Shown in pieces: positions 1-9,232 of a stretch of DNA of 37,708 nucleotides (positions are counted from its first letter, which is position 1; each line of letters opens with the position of its first letter). Origin of the DNA: Desulfuromonas sp. (GTDB taxonomy: Bacteria; Desulfobacterota; Desulfuromonadia; Desulfuromonadales; Geopsychrobacteraceae); NCBI GenBank assembly GCA_002869665.1, contig PKUG01000046.1, forward strand, positions 1 through 37,708, read 5' to 3'. The translations under genes were made by a program, and so were the position numbers. The notes beneath the pieces were generated by a model. The model made no database searches. It saw only the letters and a list, made by a program, of their open reading frames with translations, and was not told the origin of the DNA.

Positions 1-1
1 C

Positions 2-1939
2 GTGGCCCTGGCTCTCCAGGACGCGCGCGCGCTCCAGAACGTCCATGACGAGGAACGGCTTGATCTGCTCGGTGAGAGTAAGCAGACTGCTGAAAAAAAT
101 GATTCAATATTGTCGCTGGTTTCTACCGGGGTCTCCGACGTTAAAACGTTTCTGCGCGAGCTCCTGAAGGGGGGACAACCCGTTGGCCAGGAGGTTGCTG
201 CTGATCGCGTGATCCAGATGGCCGATCGTATCAGTGCCGATATCAGTGTCCGGCCGTTTAAGGACAGCCGTATCGTCACGATCAGTTACCTGTCGGCGAA
301 GCCGGAGTTCGCTGCCCGCATCGTTAACGCTACTGCCAAGGCTTACATCGAGGAGACTCTCGAAATGAAGCTGGAGGCAACCAGGCTGTCCCTTGATTGG
401 ATGACCAAAAAGGCCGAGGAAGAACGGGAAAAGCTTGAAGCTGCGGAAAAGAAACTCCAGCAGTACATGGTGGATAACGATATCGTCACCCTCGAAGATC
501 GCCTGGCGATCACTCCTCAACAACTCTCTCAGATCAGCAGCCAACTGGTTCTTGCAGAATCTTTGCGCAAGGAGAAAGAATCTCTCTATCAGAAGGTTCA
601 GGAAGTTGCCGGTGACTATGAAAGAGCCCAAACCATTCCGGCAATTAATGCCGATCCGGTCCTGCAGGCGATTCGCGCCCAGATTCTGAAAGGGGAGCAG
701 GAGATTCTCCAACTTTCCGGAAAATATGGGGCCAAGCACCCGGCGATGAAGAAAGCCGTCGCTGATCTGGATATTCTCAAGCGTAAGCTACAGCAGGAAA
801 TCGACCGGATCATTCAGTCGATTCGTAACGAATTTGAACTGGCCAAGGCAAATGAAGCCAATCTTCGCGCTCAACTTGAGAGCACTAAATCACAGGCCCA
901 GGGGGTGAACCAGCGCTTCATGCAGTACAGCATTATGAAACGTGAGGTTGAAACCAGCCGTCTGCTTTACGACACCCTGATGGCCAAGATTAAAGAAAAA
1001 AGCATTACTCAGGAAACCCAGCCGGTCAACCTCTGGATTGTCGAGGAAGCCTCGGTTCCGCAACGTCCGGTCAGCCCCAACAAGACAAAGAACATTCTTA
1101 TCGGCCTGATTTTTGGTCTGCTGGCCGGAGTCGGCCTGGCGTTCCTTCTAGACTATCTCGACAATACCATCAAGTACCCGGAGGATGTGGAAGGCTCGCT
1201 CGGCTTGCCGGTGCTCGGAATGATCGCCCTGTGGAAAGAGAAGGGTAGTTCGGTTGAGATGGTGATGCGCGATGCCCCACGCAGCCCCTTTGCAGAGAGC
1301 TACAAAGGGTTGCGAACGTCATTGCTGCTCTCGTCGGAAACCGGAGCTCCGGAGAAGGTCCTGATTACCAGTGCGGTGGCAAAAGCCGGCAAGACGACAA
1401 CTGCGGTCAATCTTGCCTGCGCTCTGGCTCAGAGCGACAAGAAAGTTCTGTTGATTGATGCCGACATGCGCAAGCCGCGTATCCACAAGGTCCTCGGGCT
1501 CAGCAACCAGACCGGATTGTCGAATTACCTGGCCGGTGGCCAGGGAAACATCCTGCGACATGGTCTGCATGAGAATATGAAAGTTATCACGGCCGGGCCA
1601 ATTCCGCCGAACCCGTCGGAATTGCTGTCTTCGATCCGTATGCGCCAGCTGCTTGATAAACTGAGTGCTGAATTCGATGTTGTCATCTGCGATTCACCAC
1701 CTTTGATGTCGGTAGCTGACGGGCGAATTCTCAGTCGGATATTCGATGCGACCATCCTTGTTGTTCGTGCGCGCATGACGACACTCGATCTGGCCCGGCG
1801 AGCGCTTAAAATGCTCACTGATGTCAATGCTCCGGTGCTGGGTATGGTAATCAATGCCCTGGAAATCGAAAAGGGCGATTATTATTATCAGTATTATGCT
1901 TACGAGACCTATGGCGAGGAGCCGGAACAGAAAAACTGA
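2..1939 (+). CDS. Wzc/CpsD-type exopolysaccharide chain-length regulator and tyrosine autokinase (5' partial)
   Basis: This inner-membrane polysaccharide co-polymerase is fused to a cytoplasmic bacterial tyrosine kinase and controls chain length and export of surface polysaccharide. The reading frame is open to the left edge, so the N-terminus with its first membrane helix is missing and the GTG at base 2 is not a credible start. Seen in order: a long charged coiled-coil periplasmic region (to about residue 330), the typical PVSPNKTKN segment followed by a membrane helix (about 362-385), then the kinase. The kinase has Walker A AVAKAGKTT, Walker A' VLLIDADMRKPR and Walker B VVICDSPP. The C-terminus carries a tyrosine cluster (DYYYQYYAYETY), the usual autophosphorylation site. 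A WecA-like transferase follows after 116 bp, which fits an exopolysaccharide operon. The family is secure; the polymer made is unknown. Confidence 0.93.
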   Translation: MALALQDARALQNVHDEERLDLLGESKQTAEKNDSILSLVSTGVSDVKTFLRELLKGGQPVGQEVAADRVIQMADRISADISVRPFKDSRIVTISYLSAKPEFAARIVNATAKAYIEETLEMKLEATRLSLDWMTKKAEEEREKLEAAEKKLQQYMVDNDIVTLEDRLAITPQQLSQISSQLVLAESLRKEKESLYQKVQEVAGDYERAQTIPAINADPVLQAIRAQILKGEQEILQLSGKYGAKHPAMKKAVADLDILKRKLQQEIDRIIQSIRNEFELAKANEANLRAQLESTKSQAQGVNQRFMQYSIMKREVETSRLLYDTLMAKIKEKSITQETQPVNLWIVEEASVPQRPVSPNKTKNILIGLIFGLLAGVGLAFLLDYLDNTIKYPEDVEGSLGLPVLGMIALWKEKGSSVEMVMRDAPRSPFAESYKGLRTSLLLSSETGAPEKVLITSAVAKAGKTTTAVNLACALAQSDKKVLLIDADMRKPRIHKVLGLSNQTGLSNYLAGGQGNILRHGLHENMKVITAGPIPPNPSELLSSIRMRQLLDKLSAEFDVVICDSPPLMSVADGRILSRIFDATILVVRARMTTLDLARRALKMLTDVNAPVLGMVINALEIEKGDYYYQYYAYETYGEEPEQKN

Positions 1940-1968
1940 CTGTTGCAGTCGTAAAATGGTTAATCGTG

Positions 1969-1999
1969 TTGAACCGATGTCTGTTTTTGCATATATAAT
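1969..1999 (+). promoter_or_regulatory. possible sigma-70 promoter ahead of the WecA-like gene
   Basis: A perfect TATAAT at 1994-1999 lies in the 116-bp gap before the glycosyltransferase gene. The best -35 candidate is TTGAAC at 1969-1974, but the 19-bp spacer is long. The -10 box is convincing in base composition; the promoter as a whole is tentative. Confidence 0.3.
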
Positions 2000-2055
2000 G
2001 ACAACTTAAGGCGCAACACACCCTAAATGGAAAGAGTCTCCGGTTTCATGGCGTT

Positions 2056-3681
2056 ATGAGCGGTCTATTGTCAGCACTTTTAATATTTACGACGGCGCTT
2101 ATCTGTTCTCTCGGGCTGGTTCCGGTATTGCGTCGCTGGGCGATGAAAGCTGGTGCCCTCGATGCTCCTGATGAACGGAAGGTTCATAAGAAGGCGATTC
2201 CGCGCCTGGGTGGGGTCGCCATTTATGTTTCGTTTCTGTTCTCCAGCCTGATCTTTGCGAAACTATCTCCCGAGGTTCGCGGTATTCTCGTCGGGGGCCT
2301 GATTGTATTCTTTGTTGGACTGATTGACGATTTGTATGGGCTGACACCCCGGAGAAAATTTTCCGGTGAAATTGCAGCGGTTCTGATAACGATCCTGATC
2401 AGCCGCCTGTATCTTGTCGATCTTGGAAATCTCTTCGGATTTGGGGATGTTGTCTTGCCGCTTTGGCTGGGGATCCCCTTTACTGTCTTTTGCGTCGTTG
2501 GCGTGATCAATGCTATCAATCTGATCGACGGGCTCGATGGGCTGTCTGGTGGGATTTCCGTCATCGCCCTGGCATCTTTTATGGTGCTGTCGGTCTATGC
2601 TGGCTATCAGGACCTTTTGCTCCTTTGTGCCGGGATGCTGGGCTCTTTACTCGGTTTTCTGAAATATAATTTTTATCCGGCGCGCATTTTTATGGGGGAT
2701 GCGGGAAGTCTGAGCCTGGGGTTTGTTCTCGGTTTTATGGCAATTTATCTGACCCAGCCGGCAACCAGTGATATCAGCCCCATGATTCCGGTCGTGATCC
2801 TCGGCGTACCGATTGCCGATGCGCTTTGGGTTATGATGCGTCGGATCGTTAAGGGGAAACGTCCTTTCTCTCCGGACATGACCCATGTCCATCATAAGTT
2901 CCTCAATCTCGGCTTCAAGCATCGCTTTACCGTTATCCTGATTTACGGTGTATCGCTTTTCTGGGCTCTGTTTGCTCTCAGTGTCCCTGATTGGCCGGAA
3001 TATCAGCTCCTTTGTGCTTACCTTGCTGTTTCGGCGGTCTCTTATATCTTGTTACGCTACCTGATTATGAACCGGGAGCATTATCCCTTTATGTCCCGGG
3101 ATTCTTCGGCCGGACTGCGCGAATCGAGGATCTATCGCTGGCTGGCAGATCGGGTCGATAGGGTTACCCCGGTATTACAGATCCTGCTCGTCGTGTATCT
3201 GCTGATGGCTATCGTTGGCGATTTCGGAGATATCCGTCGCAATCTTTGGGCTTTGCTGGCTCTAGTTGCAGGGATCGGGCTTTATTGGCTGTTCAGGCAC
3301 AGTCGCAGACACTACATCGGGAGAACCTTTGTCTTGTCGTTGTTTTACCTTGCGGGACTGGTTGTCGCACTGCTGGTGGATCGGTCGGATATGGTTCACC
3401 CTTATCTTGCCAAGGGGGAGATGCTGATCTTCAGTCTGATTGCGGCCCTCGTGATTATGAAAATTCTGTTTCGCTGCGTCGGTGAATTTTTTGTTGAAAC
3501 CCCGGAGCTGATTGTCCTGATCAGTGGTGTTTTTGCCCTGGTCGCTTTTTCCCAGATCCCTCAACTGCGGCATCTGTCAAGTGTCCCGATTCGCGGCGGG
3601 GTTCTTTTCCTGGCCATTAATATGGGCTGTTGCCAGGGTAGAATTACCCGGTTTCTTTGCGGCAGGGTTGATGGACACTGA
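2056..3681 (+). CDS. WecA/MraY-family undecaprenyl-phosphate sugar-1-phosphate transferase with a long C-terminal membrane extension
   Basis: This integral membrane enzyme of the PNPT family would transfer a sugar-1-phosphate (GlcNAc-1-P in WecA) from a UDP-sugar onto undecaprenyl phosphate, the first lipid-linked step of surface polysaccharide synthesis. Family motifs are clear: DERKVH near 39-44, GLIDDLYG with the DD pair at 91-92, NLIDGLDG at 155-162, GDAGS at 214-218 and the HVHH motif at 277-280. The family core is about 350 residues. This protein has 541, with about 190 extra residues that look like several further membrane helices of unknown role. ATG at 2056 has only a weak ribosome site. 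It follows the Wzc-like gene and probably serves the same polymer. The acceptor lipid is family knowledge; the exact sugar is not known. Confidence 0.92.
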   Translation: MSGLLSALLIFTTALICSLGLVPVLRRWAMKAGALDAPDERKVHKKAIPRLGGVAIYVSFLFSSLIFAKLSPEVRGILVGGLIVFFVGLIDDLYGLTPRRKFSGEIAAVLITILISRLYLVDLGNLFGFGDVVLPLWLGIPFTVFCVVGVINAINLIDGLDGLSGGISVIALASFMVLSVYAGYQDLLLLCAGMLGSLLGFLKYNFYPARIFMGDAGSLSLGFVLGFMAIYLTQPATSDISPMIPVVILGVPIADALWVMMRRIVKGKRPFSPDMTHVHHKFLNLGFKHRFTVILIYGVSLFWALFALSVPDWPEYQLLCAYLAVSAVSYILLRYLIMNREHYPFMSRDSSAGLRESRIYRWLADRVDRVTPVLQILLVVYLLMAIVGDFGDIRRNLWALLALVAGIGLYWLFRHSRRHYIGRTFVLSLFYLAGLVVALLVDRSDMVHPYLAKGEMLIFSLIAALVIMKILFRCVGEFFVETPELIVLISGVFALVAFSQIPQLRHLSSVPIRGGVLFLAINMGCCQGRITRFLCGRVDGH

Positions 3682-3689
3682 TAGGTGTC

Positions 3690-4961
3690 TCAGTCGCTGA
3701 ACAATCGTATTGTTTGCCTCTTTGCCATCTCCTCAGTCGTAAACAGCCTGACGCTTCCGTACTGACCGTCAAACCCTGCGTTCACATGTAGTTCCCCGCA
3801 ACGCATGCGCTTCATTGCTTCACGAAGATACTCATCCTCGATTTCATCAAGTGGGAGCTCGAGCAGAATGCTCAGCTCTGTGCCCCATCTTGCCAGGCAA
3901 GCATGGTAAGCTCGATCTACCTTTTTACTCATCGGTCCGACGGCGAGAATTTCGGCAAGGATCTCTTTGAGCGGAATCACGGTATGCCAGTTGGTGCCTG
4001 ATTTCGGTTGCTCATCCGCAACGCGATCTGAGAGGCTTGCAATCCTGCCGGCGACACCGGGAGTCAGTGGTTTGTTACAAGCAGGGCAGATCCCCTTGCA
4101 GCTGAGGTACTGTTTGGGATTCATGCTGATAGCGCATGTCCGGTGGCCGGCATGAAAATATTTCCCGACCTGTGGGAAGAACGAGATGGTGGCGACTGCC
4201 GAGTTGTCGTTACTGATGATTGCTTTGCGAATGTCTCTGTAATTCGGACTTGCCTGCAGAATGTTTGCGTTGCGACCGATCTTTTCCGGTGAATGGGCGT
4301 CAGAATTGGCAAGCAGGGTGAAATCGTCGAGGAACGAGCAGGCGTGGTTCAATGGCGGATTGCTGGACAGCCCCATTTCCACGGCCGCCAGATAAGGGGT
4401 AAGATCCTCAAAACATTCATCCAGCGAGGTGAACCCCGATTTCGCTCCGAGAACGGAAAACCAGGGGGTCCAGATGTGTGCTGGGATGAACATGATCTCT
4501 TCACTGATTCCCAAACAGGTCTCCAGCAGGTCCTTGGCGTCGAGGGCGAGAATTGGTCGACCGTCGGCTGCTAAGTTGCCGATTCTGCTAAGCCGGGCTT
4601 GCAATTTTTCCGCTGCAGAGAAGTGAGGCAGGCAGACCAGACTGTGGACCTTGCGGACCTGTCCTGCTTTTTTGTAGATGGTGCTGATCTCGCCGCTGAG
4701 GAGGAACCGGGGTTCATCTCCAGGTGCTGGGAAATCTGTATCGGGCCATCTGAATTGAGGTTTGAGCCTGTAGAGGCCATCGGTGACCGGTTCCAGCTTG
4801 TTTTGAAGTTCGGCCAGCCAGCCTGGATGGCTGATGTCGCCGCTGCCGAGAACATTTACCCCTTTTAATCGTGCCCAGTAATCGAGGTATTCGGGGACGA
4901 GCTGTCTGCTTGTCGCCCGGGAATAATGGGAATGAATATGAAGGTCGGCAATCAGCGACAT
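3690..4961 (-). CDS. endonuclease Q (EndoQ)-like PHP-domain nuclease
   Basis: EndoQ enzymes nick DNA 5' of deaminated bases (uracil, hypoxanthine, xanthine) and abasic sites; they are best known from Thermococcales and some bacteria. The N-terminal PHP domain shows the metal-binding start DLHIHSHYS (D6, H8, H10, H12), GSGDISHPGW, SGEIS, a PAHIWTPWFS segment and the late LLANSDAHS motif. A cysteine cluster with CPAC near residue 295 is the expected zinc finger. The C-terminus has NAGFDGQYGSVRLF, close to the GYDGEYG signature of this family. The length (423 aa) suits the family. It lies upstream of no obvious partner: phosphofructokinase is transcribed ahead of it on the same strand, separated by an inverted repeat. 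The family call is firm; the substrate is inferred from homologues. Confidence 0.85.
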   Translation of the reverse strand: MSLIADLHIHSHYSRATSRQLVPEYLDYWARLKGVNVLGSGDISHPGWLAELQNKLEPVTDGLYRLKPQFRWPDTDFPAPGDEPRFLLSGEISTIYKKAGQVRKVHSLVCLPHFSAAEKLQARLSRIGNLAADGRPILALDAKDLLETCLGISEEIMFIPAHIWTPWFSVLGAKSGFTSLDECFEDLTPYLAAVEMGLSSNPPLNHACSFLDDFTLLANSDAHSPEKIGRNANILQASPNYRDIRKAIISNDNSAVATISFFPQVGKYFHAGHRTCAISMNPKQYLSCKGICPACNKPLTPGVAGRIASLSDRVADEQPKSGTNWHTVIPLKEILAEILAVGPMSKKVDRAYHACLARWGTELSILLELPLDEIEDEYLREAMKRMRCGELHVNAGFDGQYGSVRLFTTEEMAKRQTIRLFSD

Positions 4962-4988
4962 GTCAGGAAGGCTGAAGTGTTAAAGGAA

Positions 4989-5035
4989 AAGGGAAAAGGT
5001 TCATGTTCTGGTTTCATTTCTTAACCTTTTCCCTT
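4989..5035 (-). terminator. 13-bp inverted repeat downstream of pfkA, probable terminator
   Basis: AAGGGAAAAGGTT (4989-5001) is perfectly complementary to AACCTTTTCCCTT (5023-5035) with a 21-nt loop. It lies between the pfkA stop and the next minus-strand gene. Read on the minus strand, the hairpin is followed by a pyrimidine-rich tract but not a clean U-run, so it may be a weak terminator or a processing site. Confidence 0.5.
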
Positions 5036-5045
5036 GTTCCTGAAT

Positions 5046-6008
5046 TTATAACGACAGCTGATTAGCCAGGTCGTGATAGATCGGGTTGATCGGCCTGATC
5101 CCGGCCGAAGTGACTGTTTGCAGATCGGTTTTGGTGATCTGGGAACACTGGATACCGACCATGATGCCGGTCTCGTTGTTGAGCAGGCAATTGACCGCGG
5201 CCTGGCCGAAACGCGCCCCGAGAACCCGGTCGTAGACGCTTGGTGAGCCGCCGCGCTGATAGTGCCCTAGAACGATGACACGCGTTTCAAAGCCGATCCG
5301 ATCCTTGATTTTAGCAGCAATATCTTCAGCTTTGCCGGCGCCTTCGGCAACCATCAGGATGGAATTTGTCCGTCCTTCGCGATAACGCCGGCGCAGGCTT
5401 TCGCAAAGCTCATCGAGATCGTAAGGCTCTTCCGGAATAATACAGAATTCCGCACCGGCGGCGATGGTCGCTACTGTTGCCAGGTAGCCACAGTTACGCC
5501 CCATGATTTCGACGACGAAAGCACGGTCGTGGGATGATGCCGTGTCCTTCAGGTTGTCGACGACATGAATGATGTTGTTGAGAGCCGTATCGACCCCAAG
5601 GGAGACATCCGTGAAGGGGATATCGTTGTCGATCGATGCCGGGACACCAACGACCGGAATCCCCTGATTGTGGATGGCGTTGGCGCCGTTGAGCGATCCG
5701 TCACCGCCGATGACGATCAAGCCGTCGATGCCCAGGCCGCGCAGATTGTCGCATGCCAGCCGCAGGCCTGCTTCGGTACGCATCTCCTTGCAGCGCGCGC
5801 TCTGCAAAACGGTGCCGCCGCGCTGAAGCATGTTGCTGACCGACCTGGTTGTCATGGTTTCATAGAGCCGGTCGATCAACCCCTGGAACCCTTTCTTGAT
5901 TCCGATAACTTCCAGCCCTGAAGCCATTCCGGTGCGGACGACTGCCCGCAGGGTGGCATTCATGCCCGAGCAGTCTCCACCACTCGTTAATACGGCAATA
6001 CGTTTCAT
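5046..6008 (-). CDS. pfkA: ATP-dependent 6-phosphofructokinase
   Basis: It phosphorylates fructose-6-phosphate to fructose-1,6-bisphosphate in glycolysis, in the cytoplasm. From the chosen ATG the protein is 320 residues, the standard bacterial length. Key positions match the E. coli enzyme in number: GGDGS at 101-105, SIDND at 125-129 with the catalytic Asp at 127, and MGRNCGYLA at 169-177. The residue after GGD is Gly, which indicates ATP rather than pyrophosphate as phosphoryl donor. The start was chosen because GGGG lies 6 nt upstream; an ATG one codon earlier is also possible, and the open frame extends upstream without family similarity. It is the first of two minus-strand genes. Confidence 0.95.
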   Translation of the reverse strand: MKRIAVLTSGGDCSGMNATLRAVVRTGMASGLEVIGIKKGFQGLIDRLYETMTTRSVSNMLQRGGTVLQSARCKEMRTEAGLRLACDNLRGLGIDGLIVIGGDGSLNGANAIHNQGIPVVGVPASIDNDIPFTDVSLGVDTALNNIIHVVDNLKDTASSHDRAFVVEIMGRNCGYLATVATIAAGAEFCIIPEEPYDLDELCESLRRRYREGRTNSILMVAEGAGKAEDIAAKIKDRIGFETRVIVLGHYQRGGSPSVYDRVLGARFGQAAVNCLLNNETGIMVGIQCSQITKTDLQTVTSAGIRPINPIYHDLANQLSL

Positions 6009-6234
6009 CATTATCCCCTGTCCTTGACCTGAAAATTCATGTTTGAAAGCCCGGCCTAAACCGGATGGGACCGCATGGCCACATAAGCCAATATAGCATA
6101 GCATCCTGTCTGTAAGAACTGGATGAAGAGGGGAAATATTTTTCCTCGGCGGCTGGATTCGGCAGTCGCGGATGGGCTATGATGATACGGAAAAAGTGAA
6201 TAGATAACTGTATGATAAGTCTTTGAGGGAAAAT

Positions 6235-7713
6235 ATGTATCGTCGTTTAGTCTTGCTCATAGTGTTTATTGTCAGCATCCCGGGATTGCTTGCGGCATCG
6301 ACTCTTGGTGATAACGTCAGGGAACACCGCCTGGAGAATGGCGCGACCCTGCTGCTGATCGAACGCCATACCTCGCCGACGGTTGCCGCCTATATCAGTT
6401 TTCGTGTCGGCTCCGTCAATGAGACCAGCGAAGAGCGGGGTGCCGCTCATCTTCTTGAGCACATGCTCTTCAAGGGGACGAAAACGCTTGGAACCAGGAA
6501 TTATGCTGCTGAAGAGCCGATGCTGGAGCAGATCAATGCCCTTGGTGCGCAGATTGATCGATTGAAAAATCAGGTTGCCAGCGATCCTCATGAGCTGGAA
6601 CGTCTCCGGGCGGAACTGACCCGTCTGCAGAAAGAGCACCGGCAATTTGTCGTGACCGATGAGTTTTCCCGGATCTACGCAGAGAATGGCGGAATCGGCT
6701 ACAACGCATTCACCGGTAAAGATCAGACCACTTACCTGATCAATCTGCCGGCCAACAAGCTGGAACTCTGGGCGGCGATCGAGTCGGATCGGCTGCAGAA
6801 TGCCGTTTTCCGAGAGTTCTATACCGAGCGCGATGTTGTTGCCGAGGAGCGTCGGCGTTCCTATGAATCGAATCCCCAGGGGATGCTTTACGAAACCCTG
6901 CTGGCAACGGCTTACAAAGTTCATCCTTACCGCGATCCGGTGATTGGCTGGGAGTCAGATATCGCCAATCTCAGCCCGGAGAAGATCCGCGGTTTCTTTT
7001 CCCGATATTATACACCGGTCAACATGGTCATTACTCTGGTCGGTGAATTCGAGAGCGTAGCGGCAATCGAACTGGTTGAGCGCTACTTCGGCAAACTCAA
7101 TCCGGGCGTGCCTGTTCCCCCGGTTTCCGATCGCGAGCCGCAGCAGCGGGGTGAACGGCGTGTCGTGATCGATTTCGATTGCGAAAACAGCATGATGATC
7201 GCCTTTCATAAGCCGACAATGCCCCAGGCCGAAGACTATGCATTCGATATCCTCATGCAGGTCCTTGCCGATGGCCGAACGTCACGCCTGTACCGTGAGC
7301 TGGTTGTTGAGCAGGAAGTTGCCAGCTCGGTCGATATCTTCAGTGCGCCCGGTGCGCGTTATGACAACCTGATGATTATCCGGCTGGAGCCGCGTTCTGG
7401 ACATTCAACCGCCGAAGTTGAGGCGGCACTTTATCGTGAACTTGAGCGTTTGCAGGATGAGCCTTTCAGCGAAGCCGAAATCGCCAAAGCGCGTAAGCAG
7501 ATCACCATGGGGCAGATGCGCCGGTTGAAAAGCAACAGTGGCCTGGCGCGAACCCTCTCCTCCTTTGAGGTTCTTGGTGACTGGCGCTATCTGCTCGATT
7601 ATGAGGAAAAATTGAATATGGTCAACGCACAGGACATCATGAAGATCGCGGAACGCTATCTGACCGCCGACAACCGCACGGTCGCGATTCTGAGCCGGGG
7701 AGGGGAGGGATGA
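6235..7713 (+). CDS. M16-family zinc metalloprotease, catalytic partner (periplasmic)
   Basis: This is an M16 (insulinase/processing-peptidase) protease with an N-terminal signal peptide (hydrophobic residues 5-20, AA before the probable cleavage), so it acts in the periplasm. The inverted zinc motif H72-L-L-E75-H76 is intact, and the third zinc ligand should be a Glu in the TERDVVAEERR segment (198-205). Between them sits an unusual charged coiled-coil insertion of about 50 residues (roughly 93-142). Start ATG at 6235 is preceded by GAGGG. The stop overlaps the start of the next gene by 4 nt, so the two are translationally coupled. The next gene is an M16 homologue lacking the zinc motif, suggesting an active/inactive heterodimer. 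The substrates are unknown. Confidence 0.92.
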   Translation: MYRRLVLLIVFIVSIPGLLAASTLGDNVREHRLENGATLLLIERHTSPTVAAYISFRVGSVNETSEERGAAHLLEHMLFKGTKTLGTRNYAAEEPMLEQINALGAQIDRLKNQVASDPHELERLRAELTRLQKEHRQFVVTDEFSRIYAENGGIGYNAFTGKDQTTYLINLPANKLELWAAIESDRLQNAVFREFYTERDVVAEERRRSYESNPQGMLYETLLATAYKVHPYRDPVIGWESDIANLSPEKIRGFFSRYYTPVNMVITLVGEFESVAAIELVERYFGKLNPGVPVPPVSDREPQQRGERRVVIDFDCENSMMIAFHKPTMPQAEDYAFDILMQVLADGRTSRLYRELVVEQEVASSVDIFSAPGARYDNLMIIRLEPRSGHSTAEVEAALYRELERLQDEPFSEAEIAKARKQITMGQMRRLKSNSGLARTLSSFEVLGDWRYLLDYEEKLNMVNAQDIMKIAERYLTADNRTVAILSRGGEG

Positions 7714-9146
7714 TGCGACTTGTGACGTTCCTTCTGTGCCTGCCGCTGCTGCTTGGTGGTTGCACCCTGCCCGTGGTTCTTTCGGAAACGACAGGGCCGC
7801 GGCCCGATGAACTGGTCTTCCCTCCGCTTGAGTTCCGTTTTCCCGAGGTGCAAAAGGTGCAGCTTGATAACGGTATGCGTGTCTATCTCTACGAAGATCA
7901 CGAGCTGCCGCTGGTCAGTTTGTCCCTGATGGTTGAAGGGGGTGACATCAATGATCCCCTGGAAAAGACCGGATTGTCGGAACTGTTCGCAACGACCATG
8001 GAAACCGGGGGGACGAAGAGCCTTTCGCCGGAAAATCTCGAAAACGAGCTAGAGGCCAAGGCGATCAACCTCTCGGTATCTGCGTCGACTTATGCCTATG
8101 AACTCGGGCTTTCACTGCACAGGAATGATCTTGAGCGCGGTCTGGATATCATGACGGAACTGGTCCGTAGTCCCCGGTTTGCCGAGGATCGTTTCGAGCT
8201 TGCTCGAAAACAGATGGTGGAGGGGCTCTTGCGGATGAACGATGATCCCGGATCGATCGCCGTGCGGCTGCTGGCTGAAGCAGTCAATCCGGGGCATCCA
8301 TTCGGGACCACGCCGACAGTCGAACAAGTTAAGAGCATCAGTCGGGAAGATCTGTTCGATTTGCATCAACACTACTTTCAGCCAGCAAATTTTTACCTCG
8401 CTATTTCGGGCGACATCACCGAAGCCGATTTGATGACTTTACTCGATAAGGAATTTTCCGGATGGGGAGGGGCAGAGCCCCTGGTTCGCGACTATCCGGC
8501 CCTGCCGGATCAACAGGACGGAAAGATTCTGCTTGCGTTTAAAGATATTCCTCAGACGACGATCCTGATGGGGCACCGGGGGATCGACAAGGACAACCCT
8601 GACCTGTTCGCTCTGCGACTTGCCGATTTTATCCTTGGTAGCGGTGGGCTGAATTCACGTTTGATGCGCGAGATCCGTTCCAACAGGGGGTTGGCCTATT
8701 CGGTCTACTCCTACTTTCGCGTCGGTCGTCAGTTGCCCGGCTCCTTTATCGCCGGTAGCGAGACAAAATCGGGTTCCACGGTTGAGGTCGTGCGCCTGAT
8801 GCGGGAAATGATGCAGCAGATTATCGCTGAGCCCGTGTCTCCCGCTGAACTGGAGCTGGCCAAGAAAAGCCTGATCAATTCCTTTGTTTTTGCCTTTGAA
8901 AATAGTCACTCGGTGGTCAACCGGGTGATGGATCATGATTTTTATGGTTACCCGCCCGATTACATGAGTACCTACCGTGACAAGGTTGCCGCAGTCACGG
9001 TTGAGGATGTTCAGCAGGCCGCGCGTAAATATCTTCACCCCGACAAGCTGCAGATCGTTCTCGTTGGCGACAGTCGGGTCTATGCTGATGAAATAAATAG
9101 CCTCGGATTGCCTGTGGAAATGGTAGACTTGGAGCAACTCCGGTAA
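7710..9146 (+). CDS. M16-family non-catalytic partner, lipoprotein
   Basis: The protein has the M16 fold but no zinc motif: where HxxEH should lie, after DPLEKTG, the sequence reads LSELFATTMETGG. It keeps the C-terminal half with SNRGLAYSVYS, the Arg/Tyr substrate-binding region typical of M16 inactive subunits. The N-terminus is a lipoprotein signal with lipobox LLGGC, so it is membrane-anchored in the periplasm, probably holding the soluble catalytic partner. It starts at ATG 7710 inside the stop of the upstream gene; an adjacent in-frame ATG at 7713 is also possible. A strong GGGGAGG ribosome site lies in the end of the upstream gene. Known M16 pairs (MPP, the Sphingomonas M16B proteins) work this way; its role here is inferred. 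Confidence 0.9.
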   Translation: MMRLVTFLLCLPLLLGGCTLPVVLSETTGPRPDELVFPPLEFRFPEVQKVQLDNGMRVYLYEDHELPLVSLSLMVEGGDINDPLEKTGLSELFATTMETGGTKSLSPENLENELEAKAINLSVSASTYAYELGLSLHRNDLERGLDIMTELVRSPRFAEDRFELARKQMVEGLLRMNDDPGSIAVRLLAEAVNPGHPFGTTPTVEQVKSISREDLFDLHQHYFQPANFYLAISGDITEADLMTLLDKEFSGWGGAEPLVRDYPALPDQQDGKILLAFKDIPQTTILMGHRGIDKDNPDLFALRLADFILGSGGLNSRLMREIRSNRGLAYSVYSYFRVGRQLPGSFIAGSETKSGSTVEVVRLMREMMQQIIAEPVSPAELELAKKSLINSFVFAFENSHSVVNRVMDHDFYGYPPDYMSTYRDKVAAVTVEDVQQAARKYLHPDKLQIVLVGDSRVYADEINSLGLPVEMVDLEQLR

Positions 9147-9232
9147 TCGCAGGTTGGAGTGCCGGAAAAACCAGGTCAGGCCGGCTGCCGTTTTGGCGGA
9201 ACAGGAACCTGTGCCGATCAGCAGGAGGACCT

